DNA of 64,000 bases from Streptomyces sp. TBY4. GTDB lineage: Bacteria; Actinomycetota; Actinomycetes; Streptomycetales; Streptomycetaceae. How positions within the stretch are numbered: position 1 is the first letter of the stretch; the number at the start of each line of letters is the position of its first letter. The notes under the pieces are model-generated. The model searched no databases. It was not told where the DNA came from and saw nothing but the letters and a program-made list of their open reading frames with translations. Location of the stretch: NCBI RefSeq assembly GCF_024213195.1, contig NZ_JANAVF010000001.1, positions 124,001-188,000 of the forward strand, given 5' to 3'. Positions 42,491 to 51,212 of the stretch are shown in pieces. The position numbers and the translations under genes are program-made.

Positions 42491-43390
42491 ATGGAAAACC
42501 CGCCGCGCGGTCTGCCCGCGCCCCCGCCGCTCGGTTCCGCCGCCCTGCCGCCCGGCACGTTCACCGGCCGGGCGGTGCTCGTGACCGGCGGCGGGACCGG
42601 GCTGGGCAAGGCCATCGCCACCGAGTTCGCCCGGCTCGGAGCGGATCTGGTGATCGCGGGCCGCCGGATCGAGCAGCTGAAGTCGGCCCAGGAGGAGCTG
42701 GCGGCCGTCCCCGGCGCGGGCCGGGTGACGGCCGCCGTCTGCGACATCCGCGACCCCGAGCGGGTCGCCGAGGTCTTCGACGCCGCCGGGGCGGCCCTGG
42801 GCGGGGTCCCGGACGTGCTCGTCAACAACGCGGCCGCCAACTTCCCTTGTCCGGCCGAGGACTTGTCCCCCAATGCCTGGCGGGCGGTGGTCGACATCAC
42901 CCTGACCGGCACCTGGTTCGTGACCCGGGAGTTCGGCCGCCGCCACCTCGCCGCGGGCAGCGCCGGGTCCATCGTGAACATCGGCGCCTCGTACGCCTGG
43001 ACCGGCGGACCGGGCTACGCGCACAGCGCCGCCGCCAAGGCGGGGGTGAAGAACCTCGTCGAGACCCTCGCCGTCGAGTGGGGCCCGTACGGCATCCAGA
43101 TCAACGGCCTGGTCCCGGGACTCTTCCCGCACGCGGACATGACCGAGGACATCCGGGGCGGCCTGGAGCGGGCCGCCCCGGACGACAAGGCGACCCGGCA
43201 GCCCGCCCTGCGGGTCGGCGCTCCGCGCGAACTCGGCTGGGCCGCCACCTTCCTGGCCTCGCCCTACGCCCGGTTCATCACCGGCCACACCCTGGTGGTG
43301 GACGGGGCGAACTGGCAGCGCCGCTCGCTGGTCAACCCCGAAGTGGTAACGGTGCGCGACCAGTTGGGCCGGGGGCCGTTCAGCCCCTGA
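42491..43390 (+). CDS. Short-chain dehydrogenase, 2,4-dienoyl-CoA reductase-like (299 aa)
   Basis: Rossmann-fold SDR with VLVTGGGTGLGKAIATEFAR and VLVNNAAANFPCPAED. At the place of the usual Tyr-x3-Lys the sequence is HSAAAKAGVKNL, with Ser where Tyr is expected. This, together with the Tyr in SYAWTGGPGYAHS, is the pattern of 2,4-dienoyl-CoA reductases, which use Ser/Lys and Tyr in a different arrangement. That fits the neighbouring acyl-CoA dehydrogenase genes. ATG 42491 precedes the conserved GTFTGRAVLVTG start. Confidence 0.87.
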   Translation: MENPPRGLPAPPPLGSAALPPGTFTGRAVLVTGGGTGLGKAIATEFARLGADLVIAGRRIEQLKSAQEELAAVPGAGRVTAAVCDIRDPERVAEVFDAAGAALGGVPDVLVNNAAANFPCPAEDLSPNAWRAVVDITLTGTWFVTREFGRRHLAAGSAGSIVNIGASYAWTGGPGYAHSAAAKAGVKNLVETLAVEWGPYGIQINGLVPGLFPHADMTEDIRGGLERAAPDDKATRQPALRVGAPRELGWAATFLASPYARFITGHTLVVDGANWQRRSLVNPEVVTVRDQLGRGPFSP

Positions 43391-43442
43391 CCCGGCGCCG
43401 GGAGATGCCGGCTTCCGGGCCCGGCCCGTTACGTCATTTCGT

Positions 43443-43467
43443 CACGACACGCCAGCGTGCGGTCGTG
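43443..43467. promoter_or_regulatory. Candidate operator upstream of the TetR gene
   Basis: CACGAC (43443-43448) and GTCGTG (43462-43467) form an inverted repeat enclosing CACGC-CA-GCGTG (43448-43459). Both lie 50-80 bases before the TetR start and may bind the TetR protein. Confidence 0.35.
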
Positions 43468-43519
43468 TGGCACATTGGCCCAGTCCACAGCCCCCGTCCA
43501 CCCCCTTGGAGGTCTTGCG

Positions 43520-44122
43520 GTGAGCACGGCAAGCACGGGCCGCCCTTCGTTGACGGCACGACGCAGGGAGGCCACCTGGTACGAGATCGCGGAGGCGGCT
43601 GCCGACCTGTTCTCCGAGCGGGGGTTCGAGGCCACGACGGTCGACGACATCGCGCGGGCGGCCGGCATCTCGCTGCGCACCTTCTACCGGTACTGCCCGA
43701 CGAAGGAGGACGCGCTGACCCCGGTCCTGACCGCCGGCGTCTCCACCCTGGTCGAGGAACTCGCCCTGCGCCCCGCGTCGGAACCCCTCACGGAAGCGGT
43801 CCAGGCCGCCTTCGTCACCGCCACGGCGGGCACCCGGTACGAGGGGCCGGGGCAGACGGCCCGGCTGATCCAGGTGATGGGTGGCGTCCCGGAGATCCGC
43901 ATGCGCTGGCTCTCGGCCGCGCGGGCGATGCAGGACCGTCTGGTGCCGGTGCTCTCGGTCCGCACGGGGCGTCCCGAATCGGCCCTGGAGACCCGGGTCC
44001 TGGCGGCCGTCCTCATCGACGCGGTCACCGTCGCCCTGGAACACTGGGCCGCCGAGGGCGGGCACGAACCCCTGCCCGCGGTCTCGGCGCGCGCGCTGGC
44101 CCTGCTGCGCCTGGAGGAGTAA
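43520..44122 (+). CDS. TetR-family transcriptional regulator (200 aa)
   Basis: An N-terminal TetR HTH (EIAEAAADLFSERGFEATTV, DDIARAAGISLRTFYRYCPT) precedes a helical ligand domain. GTG 43520 has GGAGG seven bases upstream; the frame opens 21 codons earlier without a site. It follows the dienoyl-CoA-reductase-like SDR and faces no gene, so it probably controls itself and the nearby acyl-CoA genes. Ligand unknown, possibly an acyl-CoA. Confidence 0.88.
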   Translation: MSTASTGRPSLTARRREATWYEIAEAAADLFSERGFEATTVDDIARAAGISLRTFYRYCPTKEDALTPVLTAGVSTLVEELALRPASEPLTEAVQAAFVTATAGTRYEGPGQTARLIQVMGGVPEIRMRWLSAARAMQDRLVPVLSVRTGRPESALETRVLAAVLIDAVTVALEHWAAEGGHEPLPAVSARALALLRLEE

Positions 44123-44205
44123 CGGTGCGGCGCACCCTGGGCCGGAGGGGCCCGGGGGCCGGCGGCGCCAGGGCGGGGGCCCGGTTGTCAGTGGTCCGGG
44201 GCACC

Positions 44206-45018
44206 ATGGAGCGCATGTCCCACGCTGATCTGACCCTTGACCGGTGGCGCGCGTTCACGCTGCCGGACGTCCACCGGTTCGCCCGGGAAGCCGCCGGCCT
44301 GGCGGGCGCCCGGGTGAGCCTGATCGATGCCGTCCCGCACCTCGGCGGCCCTCTCCACCGCGTGTTCGTCGAGCGGGACGGACGGGAGTTCGCCCTGATA
44401 CCCGGGGGAAGCATCCGGCTCGGGTTCGATCTGGACGCCTGGGAACCGACGCCGGAGCAGACCGCCGACTTCGAGCGGAGCCTGGCCGAGGAGTACGGCT
44501 ACGGCCCCGACCTGAAGTCCCACCTCGCCGAGTTGCTGAGCCCTCCCCGGACCGTCACCCTCCCGACCGTGTTCATGGCCGTGGAGGACGAGCCGCTCGA
44601 GGAGCCCCCCGCCGACATGCCCGCGGTGCTGGCCGGGAGCGGACTGCGGATGCCGGGCTCCGACGAGTGGGAGCACGCCTGCGGGGCCGGGGCCCGCACC
44701 CTCTTCCGGTGGGGCGACACCTGCCCGATCGGCGAACCCTCCTACGGCAGTGGCACGTTCGCCCCGCGGTGCGAGCCCAACGCCTTCGGCCTGCGCATCG
44801 CCTACGACTCCTACTCCGCGGAGCTGAGCGGAGATCGCGGCGGCGTCCACGGCGGAGACGGCGGCGAGTCCGTGTGCGGCGGGTACGGGGACCTGTGGGC
44901 CTGGCTGACTCTGGCCACGGCGAACCGCAACCCGCCGATGGCCGAGTTCCTGTACGGACCGGAGGGCGAGTCCGCCTGGGAGGCCTTCTCCGTCCGGCCG
45001 GTGCTCAGCCTCCGGTGA
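44206..45018 (+). CDS. Distant FGE/SUMF1-like domain protein (270 aa), function unknown
   Basis: The segment RMPGSDEWEHACGAGARTLF followed by RWGDTCP matches the core LPTEAEWEYAARGG...WGD of formylglycine-generating-enzyme-like (C-type lectin-like) proteins, and NAFGLRIAYDSYSAELSGDR with the C-terminal VRPVLSL fits the same fold's end. The first 130 residues are not recognisable. The active-site Cys pair of true FGE is not evident, so ligand binding is likelier than catalysis. No sulfatase is nearby. Its end overlaps the enoyl-CoA hydratase gene by 14 bases. Confidence 0.62.
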   Translation: MERMSHADLTLDRWRAFTLPDVHRFAREAAGLAGARVSLIDAVPHLGGPLHRVFVERDGREFALIPGGSIRLGFDLDAWEPTPEQTADFERSLAEEYGYGPDLKSHLAELLSPPRTVTLPTVFMAVEDEPLEEPPADMPAVLAGSGLRMPGSDEWEHACGAGARTLFRWGDTCPIGEPSYGSGTFAPRCEPNAFGLRIAYDSYSAELSGDRGGVHGGDGGESVCGGYGDLWAWLTLATANRNPPMAEFLYGPEGESAWEAFSVRPVLSLR

Positions 45019-45838
45019 AGTGCGGGGGACGGCGCTGCGCCTTGGCGGTGTAGCCCTCGCGGGAGTCCTCCGAGGTGAGGGTGAGGGCCGCCGTCATCGC
45101 CACCCGGTCGAGGGCCGCGGGCAGGGCGGCGTCCGCGTAGGAGTCGATCGCGCGCTTGATGCCCTGGACGGCGAGCGGGGCGTTGGCCGCGATCTCCGCC
45201 GCGAGGGCGCGGGCGGTCTTCTCCAACTCCGCGGTCGGTACGACCAGTTGGAGGAGGTTGAGCCGCTCCGCCGTGCCGGCGTCGATGCGGCGGCCGGTCA
45301 GGGAGAGCAGTTTGGCCCAGCCGGCGCCGGCCTCGCGGGCGATGCGCAGATCGCCGCCCGCGTCCACCGCGACGCCCAACTGGGCCTCGGGCAGGGCGAA
45401 GACGGCGTCCTCGGCCGCCACCCGGATGTCCGCCATCAGGGCCAGCTCGAAGCCGAAGCCCAGGCAGTAGCCCTGCACCGCCGCCACGACCGGCTGCGGC
45501 AGCCGGGACAGGACCGCGAAGCGTTCGTGGACCCAGCGGATGCCCTCGTAGTAGTTGCGGTTGCGCTCCGCCGCCGAGTCACCGGTGATCGCGCCGCCCG
45601 GGGCCGTCACGTCGATGCCCGCGCAGAACGCCCGCCCCTCGGCCCGCAGCAGGACCACCCGTACCGCCGGGTCGAAGCGGATCCGGTCCGCGAGCAGTCC
45701 CAGCTGCCGCGTGGACTCCCAGCTCCAGCCGTTGAGCTTCTCCGGCCGGCAGAGGGTGAGTTCGGCGATCCCGTCCGCGACGTGCAGACGGATCCGCTCC
45801 TCACCCTCCGCGATCTCCCTGCTGATGGTGTCGATCAC
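45005..45838 (-). CDS. Enoyl-CoA hydratase/isomerase family protein (277 aa)
   Basis: Crotonase fold. The oxyanion segments EGRAFCAGIDVT and VQGYCLGFGFELALMADIRV and the Glu region FALPEAQLGVAVDAGGDLRI are all present, so the hydratase Glu residues appear intact. GTG 45838 is the only in-frame start near the conserved N terminus. It lies 23 bases after the PIG-L gene in the same direction and is probably cotranscribed. Substrate unknown. Confidence 0.87.
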   Translation of the reverse strand: MIDTISREIAEGEERIRLHVADGIAELTLCRPEKLNGWSWESTRQLGLLADRIRFDPAVRVVLLRAEGRAFCAGIDVTAPGGAITGDSAAERNRNYYEGIRWVHERFAVLSRLPQPVVAAVQGYCLGFGFELALMADIRVAAEDAVFALPEAQLGVAVDAGGDLRIAREAGAGWAKLLSLTGRRIDAGTAERLNLLQLVVPTAELEKTARALAAEIAANAPLAVQGIKRAIDSYADAALPAALDRVAMTAALTLTSEDSREGYTAKAQRRPPHFTGG

Positions 45839-45861
45839 GCGGACACCATAGGTGGCCCCGC

Positions 45862-46626
45862 CTAACGCGGGAAGACCTCGAACGCCACCGCCGGACGGCC
45901 CCCGAAGCGGGCGGCCGCCTGCTGGGCGTTGCCCGTCAGGAAGTTCCGTACGTACGTCTCCGGGTCCTCGTCCGTCAGGGCGGCGATGTACGCCTTGTGT
46001 TCCATCAGGGACTTCACCGAACGCTCCAGACCCGGGCCGGCGTCGGCCGCGTGGGTGGGCGTCGTGGTGCCGGACACCGCCACCCAGCGCACCCCGTTCC
46101 ACGGCTCCAGGCCCTGTTCCGTGAGGAGTTCGGGGAAGATCCAGCGGTTGCCGGCGTCGGCCGCCGCGTCCAGGGTGGCCCGGCCGACCGCCTTGTGGTC
46201 GGGGGTGTTCCAGAAGCCGCCGCCCTCGGCCCCGCCCCACGTGTCGCGGTGGTTCATCGTGATCACCAGCTCGGGGCGGTGGCGCCGGATGGCGGCCGCG
46301 ATGTCCCGGCGCAGGTCCAGGCTGTACTCGACGACCCCGTCGCGGTGGTCGAGGAACTCCACCGTGGGCACGCCGACGACGGCCGCGCTCGCGCGCTGCT
46401 CCGCCTCGCGCAGCGGGGCGCACGCGGCGGGGTCGATGGTGTCGATGCCGGCCTCGCCGCGCGTGGCGAGCAGGTAGACGACCTCGCGGCCGCCGTCCGT
46501 CCAGTCCGCGATGGCCGCCGCGCAGCCGTACTCCAGGTCATCCGGGTGTGCCACCACGGCCAGGGCGCGCTGCCAGTCGGTGGGCATGGGCTCCAAGGGG
46601 GCTGGCCCGTCGAGTCGTTCGTTCAT
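45862..46626 (-). CDS. PIG-L family deacetylase (254 aa)
   Basis: Zinc-dependent LmbE-like N-acetyl hydrolase. The zinc and catalytic motif is VVAHPDDLEYGCAAAI, and a third ligand is in FWNTPDHKAVGRATL. Relatives include MshB and Mca of mycothiol metabolism and various antibiotic deacetylases; this sequence does not let me choose. ATG 46626 lies only 18 bases from the divergent ATG of the MBL gene and has no Shine-Dalgarno, so the mRNA may be leaderless. Confidence 0.88.
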   Translation of the reverse strand: MNERLDGPAPLEPMPTDWQRALAVVAHPDDLEYGCAAAIADWTDGGREVVYLLATRGEAGIDTIDPAACAPLREAEQRASAAVVGVPTVEFLDHRDGVVEYSLDLRRDIAAAIRRHRPELVITMNHRDTWGGAEGGGFWNTPDHKAVGRATLDAAADAGNRWIFPELLTEQGLEPWNGVRWVAVSGTTTPTHAADAGPGLERSVKSLMEHKAYIAALTDEDPETYVRNFLTGNAQQAAARFGGRPAVAFEVFPR

Positions 46627-46644
46627 ACGTCGCACAATAGGCGA
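46627..46644. promoter_or_regulatory. 18-bp gap between two divergent start codons
   Basis: Only 18 bases separate the PIG-L and MBL start codons, with no Shine-Dalgarno on either strand. TATTGT (minus strand, 46639-46634) and CACAAT (plus strand, 46633-46638) lie 7 and 6 bases before the respective ATG, at the place of -10 elements of leaderless messages. Confidence 0.4.
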
Positions 46645-47466
46645 ATGGACGCATGGGGGCAGGTGGTGGCCCTGCTCGACGCCACCGGGTCGTTCTTCGA
46701 GCCCGCGCAGACGGCCTTCCCGGGGGCGGGCGCCGCCGCCTGGGCGGAGGCCGCCCGGCTGGATCCGGGGGCGGCCGGGCCGGACGGCTCCTGGCGGCTG
46801 GACTTCCGGTGCTTCGCCGTGTCCCGGCCGGGCGGCCGCTGGGTGCTGGTCGACGCGGGGGTCGGCCCGGCCGGGGGCCCGGCGGCCGGCTGGGCCCCGG
46901 TCCCGGGCCGGCTGCCCGCCGCGCTCGGGGAGGCCGGGATCGATCCGGCCGACGTGGAGGCGGTGGTCCTGACCCACCTTCACGAGGACCACACCGGCTG
47001 GACCCGGGACGCGGCCGGCCGGCCCTTCTTCCCCGAGGCGCGGTACCTCGTACAGAGCGCGGAAGTGGCGGCCCTGGACCGGGCGGATCCTGTGTGGGAC
47101 TGGACGGTGGCCCCGCTGCGGGCCACCGGACAGCTCCAGGAGGTCGCCGGGGAGCACCGGCTCGCTCCCGGCATCACCCTGCTGCCGACGCCCGGGCACA
47201 CGCCCGGCCACCAGTCGGTGCTGGTGGCCGGGGCGGCCGGGCCCGGCGGCGGGAAGCGGGGCCGGGACGTGCTGGTCACCGGTGACGTGCTGGTCCACGC
47301 GGTGCAGCTGGCCGATCCGGCGGTCCCGTACTCCCACGAGCGCGACCGGTCCGCCGCCCGTGCCTCGCGGGAGGAGCTGCTGGCACTGGCGGTGCGCCGC
47401 CGCGCCCTGCTGGCCACCGCGCACCTGACCCGGGCCTTCGTGGAGCCGCCCGATCCGGGTCGTTGA
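46645..47466 (+). CDS. Metallo-beta-lactamase fold hydrolase (273 aa)
   Basis: MBL-fold metallohydrolase. The dinuclear site is seen in VVLTHLHEDHTGWTRD (HxHxDH), PTPGHTPGHQSVLV and VLVTGDVLVHAVQL. Residues around RWVLVDAGVGP start the fold. Substrates of this branch include lactones and thioesters (AHL lactonase/glyoxalase-like). The gene is divergent from PIG-L with an 18-base gap and converges with the next gene. Confidence 0.87.
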   Translation: MDAWGQVVALLDATGSFFEPAQTAFPGAGAAAWAEAARLDPGAAGPDGSWRLDFRCFAVSRPGGRWVLVDAGVGPAGGPAAGWAPVPGRLPAALGEAGIDPADVEAVVLTHLHEDHTGWTRDAAGRPFFPEARYLVQSAEVAALDRADPVWDWTVAPLRATGQLQEVAGEHRLAPGITLLPTPGHTPGHQSVLVAGAAGPGGGKRGRDVLVTGDVLVHAVQLADPAVPYSHERDRSAARASREELLALAVRRRALLATAHLTRAFVEPPDPGR

Positions 47467-47485
47467 GACCGGGCGGTCCTTCGGG

Positions 47486-48814
47486 TCAGACCTCGTCGCG
47501 TACGAGCGCCAGCAGCCGGTCCAGGACGCGCGGGCCGCCGGCGCGGACCCCGTCGTGCTCGAACTCGTCCGTCACCCAGGTCTTCAGGCCGCGGATCGCC
47601 CGCGCGGTGGCCAGGGAGTGCGCGGTGTCCACGTACATGTCGTCGTGGTAGACGGCCGCGGCCACCGGCACCTCGTTGACGGCGAGCCGCTCCCGGTCGT
47701 ACAGCGGGGTCCAGCCGGTCCGGGCCATCAGCAGCCGGGCGGTCTCGCGCAGCGGGGCGAGCGCCGGGTCGCAGTCGAAGTGCCAGGGGTGGATGGTCTC
47801 CCCGGTGAAGTACAGCGGCTCCTCGCCCGCGAGGGTCTTCGCGGCGTCGAACCGCGGGTGGCCGGCGCGGACCTGCTCGGCGGCCCAGCCGATGGGCGCG
47901 CCCGGGTCCTGGGCGTAGATCGCCTCGTGGAGCAGGGCGTAGAGGGGGTGCCCGGCGAAGGAGAGCTGGGCGTGGACGCCCTCCAGGAAGGCATCGGAGA
48001 GGGCGGGCCCGGCCGGGGTGGGGACGAAGGCGTCCTCCAGCAGGTAGTGCAGCTGGTGGCTTCCGTCGGAGCCGCCGAGGAGCAGTCCGAGGGACTGGAA
48101 GGCCTCGGCGGTCAGCAGGTAGCCGCCGGGCAGTTCGGCCGGGCGCTCGACGAGGTGGGCGGCGACGCGGCGGGCGCGCTCCACGTCCATGGGGTAGCGG
48201 TCGTAGTGCGCCCGGTTCTTGCGCTCGACGCGGGGGTACGCGGCCTCGTACACCTCGGTGGCGGTGGCGTCGAGGGAGGGCAGTCCGCCGGTGATGAGGG
48301 CGGCGGTCAGCCCCTCGGGGGCGGCGCCCAGGTAGTGGGTGACGCAGAAGCCGCCGAAGCTCTGGCCGAGGACGGTCCAGGGCGCGCCGCCGGTGAGGAG
48401 TGGGCGGATGGTCTCGGCGTCTCGCACGATGGAGTCGGCGCGGAAGTGGGCGAGGTACTCGGCCTGCTGCGCGGGACCGCCGCGCAGCGGCAGGGTCTGC
48501 CGGTTGGCCGGGGTGGAGCGGCCGGTCCCGCGCTGGTCCAGGAGGAGCACCCGGAACTCGGTCAGGGCCCGCTCCAGCCAGGCCTGCCGGCCGGTGAACC
48601 GGCGTGCGCCGAAGCCGGGTCCGCCCTCCAGGTAGAGCAGCCAGGGCAGGGACTCCGGGTCCTTGCCGGTGGCGACCAGTTCGCGGGCGTACAGCTCGAT
48701 CTGCTCGCCGTCGGGGCGGGCGTGGTCGAGCGGGACGGTGAAGTGGTGGTCGGTGAGGACGACGCCGGGCTGGCGGTAGCTGCCGGCGGCGGACTCGTGG
48801 GGCACGGGGTTCAC
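47486..48814 (-). CDS. Proline iminopeptidase-like S33 alpha/beta hydrolase (442 aa)
   Basis: Prolyl aminopeptidase family. LLYLEGGPGFGARRFTGRQA, LLLDQRGTGRSTPANRQ, the nucleophile in VLGQSFGGFCVTHYL, the acid region YHDDMYVDTAHS and the C-terminal TWVTDEFEHDGVRAGG with the His are as expected for the longer (430-aa) group that cuts N-terminal proline. No signal peptide. It lies downstream of the APH-family gene in the same direction. Confidence 0.9.
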   Translation of the reverse strand: MNPVPHESAAGSYRQPGVVLTDHHFTVPLDHARPDGEQIELYARELVATGKDPESLPWLLYLEGGPGFGARRFTGRQAWLERALTEFRVLLLDQRGTGRSTPANRQTLPLRGGPAQQAEYLAHFRADSIVRDAETIRPLLTGGAPWTVLGQSFGGFCVTHYLGAAPEGLTAALITGGLPSLDATATEVYEAAYPRVERKNRAHYDRYPMDVERARRVAAHLVERPAELPGGYLLTAEAFQSLGLLLGGSDGSHQLHYLLEDAFVPTPAGPALSDAFLEGVHAQLSFAGHPLYALLHEAIYAQDPGAPIGWAAEQVRAGHPRFDAAKTLAGEEPLYFTGETIHPWHFDCDPALAPLRETARLLMARTGWTPLYDRERLAVNEVPVAAAVYHDDMYVDTAHSLATARAIRGLKTWVTDEFEHDGVRAGGPRVLDRLLALVRDEV

Positions 48815-48910
48815 GGGAGGTCCCTGGGGTCGGCGCGGTGCGGTGTGTGCGCGGCAGCCGTCCCGGGGCCGGTGGGTGATGACGAACCGGAACGACGGGC
48901 CCGCCCGAGC

Positions 48911-49855
48911 TTACGCGAGGCCCCCGCGCCACCAGTAACGGCCGACGACGAGCTCCTCGAGGGAGCGGAGCCGGTCCGCGGCCATGCCCTCGTGGGCCCC
49001 GGGGTGTTCCAGTGCGTACCGGAGGTCGGCCGCGAGGTGGGACGCCTCGCGCACCTCGCAACCCGCCCGGAGGGCTTCCGGAGGGGTCCCCGTCGCACGG
49101 GCGATGACGTCGAGGACGGTCTCCGCGTGCGGGCCGCTGAAGCGGGCCAGGAAGAACCAGTCGTCGAGCGGCTCCCCGAACCGGGCCCATTCGAAGTCCA
49201 GCAGGGCCGTCACGCTCCGGCCGCGCGCGAGCCAGTTGTCCCAGTGGCAGTCCGCGTGGACCGGGACGTCCGTACGGGCGTGCGGGGGCGCGTGCTCCGC
49301 GATCGTCCGCAGACCGTCGAGCAGGCGGGGAGGGACGGTTCCGTTCCGGTCGGCTGCGGCGAGGCCCTCGACGTCGGCGAGGAGCGCGGCCCGGCCCGTG
49401 AACCCGCCGTGGTCCGGGACCTCCCTCAGGGTCCGGTCGGCGGGTCCGGCGGGCACCCACCGGTGCAGGCGACCGAGCCGCTCGACCGCCTCCTCCGCCA
49501 GGGCGCGCGCGGTCGCGGCGTCCACGCCGGGCATGCCCATCCCGGGAGCCGTCCCCGGCACGCGGGCGTAGCAGGCGTAGCGGACCTCGCCCGTCTCCAG
49601 CCGGTGGACCCCGCTGTCGAGCAGCGGGGCCGTGAGACCGGCGGGCAGGTGGGGCGCGAGCGCCGTCTCCCGGTCCAGCCGTGTGTGCGAAGCGGAATCG
49701 ATGAGCTTCACGACGGCGTCCGCGCCGACGTACACCTGGTGGGAGCTGCTCTCGACGGCGGCCATCGGGCCGGGGTCGCGGCCCAGGGCCGCCGCCGCCA
49801 TCGCGCGAGCGGCATCGTGAACGGCAGCGTGGGCCCGGCTCAGATCGGCGGTCAT
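48911..49855 (-). CDS. Aminoglycoside phosphotransferase (APH)-family kinase (314 aa)
   Basis: Protein-kinase-like small-molecule kinase. The catalytic loop is VPVHADCHWDNWLARG (H-x-D-x4-N) and the metal site is ALLDFEWARFGEPLDDWFFL. The N-terminal lobe has VYVGADAVVKLID with the ATP-binding Lys. Members phosphorylate aminoglycosides, macrolides, choline or homoserine; nothing here selects one, and the gene should not be called a resistance gene on this evidence. Confidence 0.85.
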   Translation of the reverse strand: MTADLSRAHAAVHDAARAMAAAALGRDPGPMAAVESSSHQVYVGADAVVKLIDSASHTRLDRETALAPHLPAGLTAPLLDSGVHRLETGEVRYACYARVPGTAPGMGMPGVDAATARALAEEAVERLGRLHRWVPAGPADRTLREVPDHGGFTGRAALLADVEGLAAADRNGTVPPRLLDGLRTIAEHAPPHARTDVPVHADCHWDNWLARGRSVTALLDFEWARFGEPLDDWFFLARFSGPHAETVLDVIARATGTPPEALRAGCEVREASHLAADLRYALEHPGAHEGMAADRLRSLEELVVGRYWWRGGLA

Positions 49856-49967
49856 TTCAAGATCTTATAGGCCTGGGCGGGGCCTGCGGGGGCTCCGCCC
49901 GGCCCGATCCGGAACGGGCGCGGGCGGGCCGCCGCGGGTGGACGGGGCGGCGGTCAGAACCCGGTGG

Positions 49968-51053
49968 TCAGAACTCGACCACCGAGCGCAGGACCTCGCC
50001 CCGTTCCATGCGTGCGAAGGCCTCTTCGACCCCGTCCAGGGCGATCCGCTCGGAGACGAACGCGTCGAGGTCGAGCCGGCCCTGCAGGTAGAGGTCGATG
50101 AGCAGCGGGAAGTCCCGCTCCGGCAGGCAGTCCCCGTACCAGGAGGACTTCAGGGCGCCGCCGCGTCCGAAGACGTCCAGCAGCGGGAGTTCGAGCCGCA
50201 TCTCCGGCGTCGGGACGCCGACCAGCACCACCGTGCCGGCCAGGTCGCGGGCGTAGAACGCCTGCTGGTACGTCTCCGGGCGGCCGACGGCCTCGATGAC
50301 CACGTCGGCCCCGTTGCCGCCGGTCAGCTCCTGGATGGCCTTGACCACGTCCTGCGTACCGCCGTTGACGGTGTGCGTGGCGCCGAGGCCCCGGGCCCAC
50401 TCCAGCTTCCGGTCGTCCAGGTCCACGGCGATGATGCGGGAGGCCCCGGCCAGCCTGGCCCCGGCGACGGCGGCGTTGCCCACTCCCCCGCAGCCGATCA
50501 CGGCCACGGAGTCGCCGCGCCCGACGTTGCCGGTGTTCAGGGCGGCGCCGAGGCCCGCCATCACCCCGCAGCCGAGCAGCCCGGCGGCGGCCGGCGAGGC
50601 GGCCGGGTCCACCTTGGTGCACTGGCCGGCGGCGACCAGGGTCTTCTCCGCGAAGGCTCCGATGCCGAGGGCCGGGGAGAGCGGGGTGCCGTCCTCCAGG
50701 GTCATGGGCTGGGTGGCGTTGTGCGTGGCGAAGCAGTACCAGGGGCGGCCGCGCCTGCAGGCCCGGCAGCTCCCGCACACCGCGCGCCAGTTGAGGACGA
50801 CGAAGTCGCCGGGTGCGACGGAGGTGACGTCCGGTCCGACCGACTCCACGACACCGGCGGCCTCGTGGCCGAGCAGGAAGGGGAACTCGTCGTTGATCCC
50901 GCCCTCCCGGTAGTGCAGGTCGGTGTGGCAGACCCCGCACGCCTGGACCTTCACGAGGGCCTCGCCGGGGCCCGGGTCGGGCACGAGGACCGTCGTCGTC
51001 TCCACCGGTGCGCCCTTGCTCCGGGCGATGACCCCTCGTACGCGATGCGTCAC
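49968..51053 (-). CDS. mscR: S-(hydroxymethyl)mycothiol dehydrogenase (361 aa)
   Basis: Zinc-dependent class III alcohol dehydrogenase that oxidises the formaldehyde-mycothiol adduct. [20 protein letters not shown] and [19 protein letters not shown] hold the catalytic zinc ligands, [15 protein letters not shown] the structural zinc Cys, and [19 protein letters not shown] the NAD motif. Length and motifs match actinobacterial MscR. It starts with GTG 51053. The MBL-fold hydrolase often found beside mscR is not adjacent here. A GGTCAGAAC repeat just after its stop (49952 and 49966) partly duplicates the gene's end. Confidence 0.92.
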   Translation of the reverse strand: MTHRVRGVIARSKGAPVETTTVLVPDPGPGEALVKVQACGVCHTDLHYREGGINDEFPFLLGHEAAGVVESVGPDVTSVAPGDFVVLNWRAVCGSCRACRRGRPWYCFATHNATQPMTLEDGTPLSPALGIGAFAEKTLVAAGQCTKVDPAASPAAAGLLGCGVMAGLGAALNTGNVGRGDSVAVIGCGGVGNAAVAGARLAGASRIIAVDLDDRKLEWARGLGATHTVNGGTQDVVKAIQELTGGNGADVVIEAVGRPETYQQAFYARDLAGTVVLVGVPTPEMRLELPLLDVFGRGGALKSSWYGDCLPERDFPLLIDLYLQGRLDLDAFVSERIALDGVEEAFARMERGEVLRSVVEF

Positions 51054-51212
51054 GTGCTACCCCGATCTCGATCACGGTCTCGTCGACTGCACCGGAGGTC
51101 CCGCGAGGGAACCGCCGGTCCCGCCAACGTACACGCGCTGTCCCGCGGGCGGGAGTTGCCCCGCGCTCGCCCCGGCGCGGTGGGCCGCCGCGGGGGCGCG
51201 GCCGTCGGGGCG

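Noticed and set aside
40100..43288. Open frame of 1062 codons on the minus strand
   Set aside because: Only the last 401 codons are real (the acyl-CoA dehydrogenase). The rest lies antisense or out of frame to the MDR and SDR genes and is Arg/Pro-rich, as expected for a shadow frame in high-GC DNA.
46980..49460. Open frame of 826 codons on the minus strand
   Set aside because: Overlaps the iminopeptidase and APH genes in another frame; Arg/Pro-rich and without motifs.
48911..49855. Antibiotic-resistance aminoglycoside phosphotransferase
   Set aside because: The fold and catalytic motifs are shared by many metabolic kinases, and nothing in the sequence or context points to an antibiotic.
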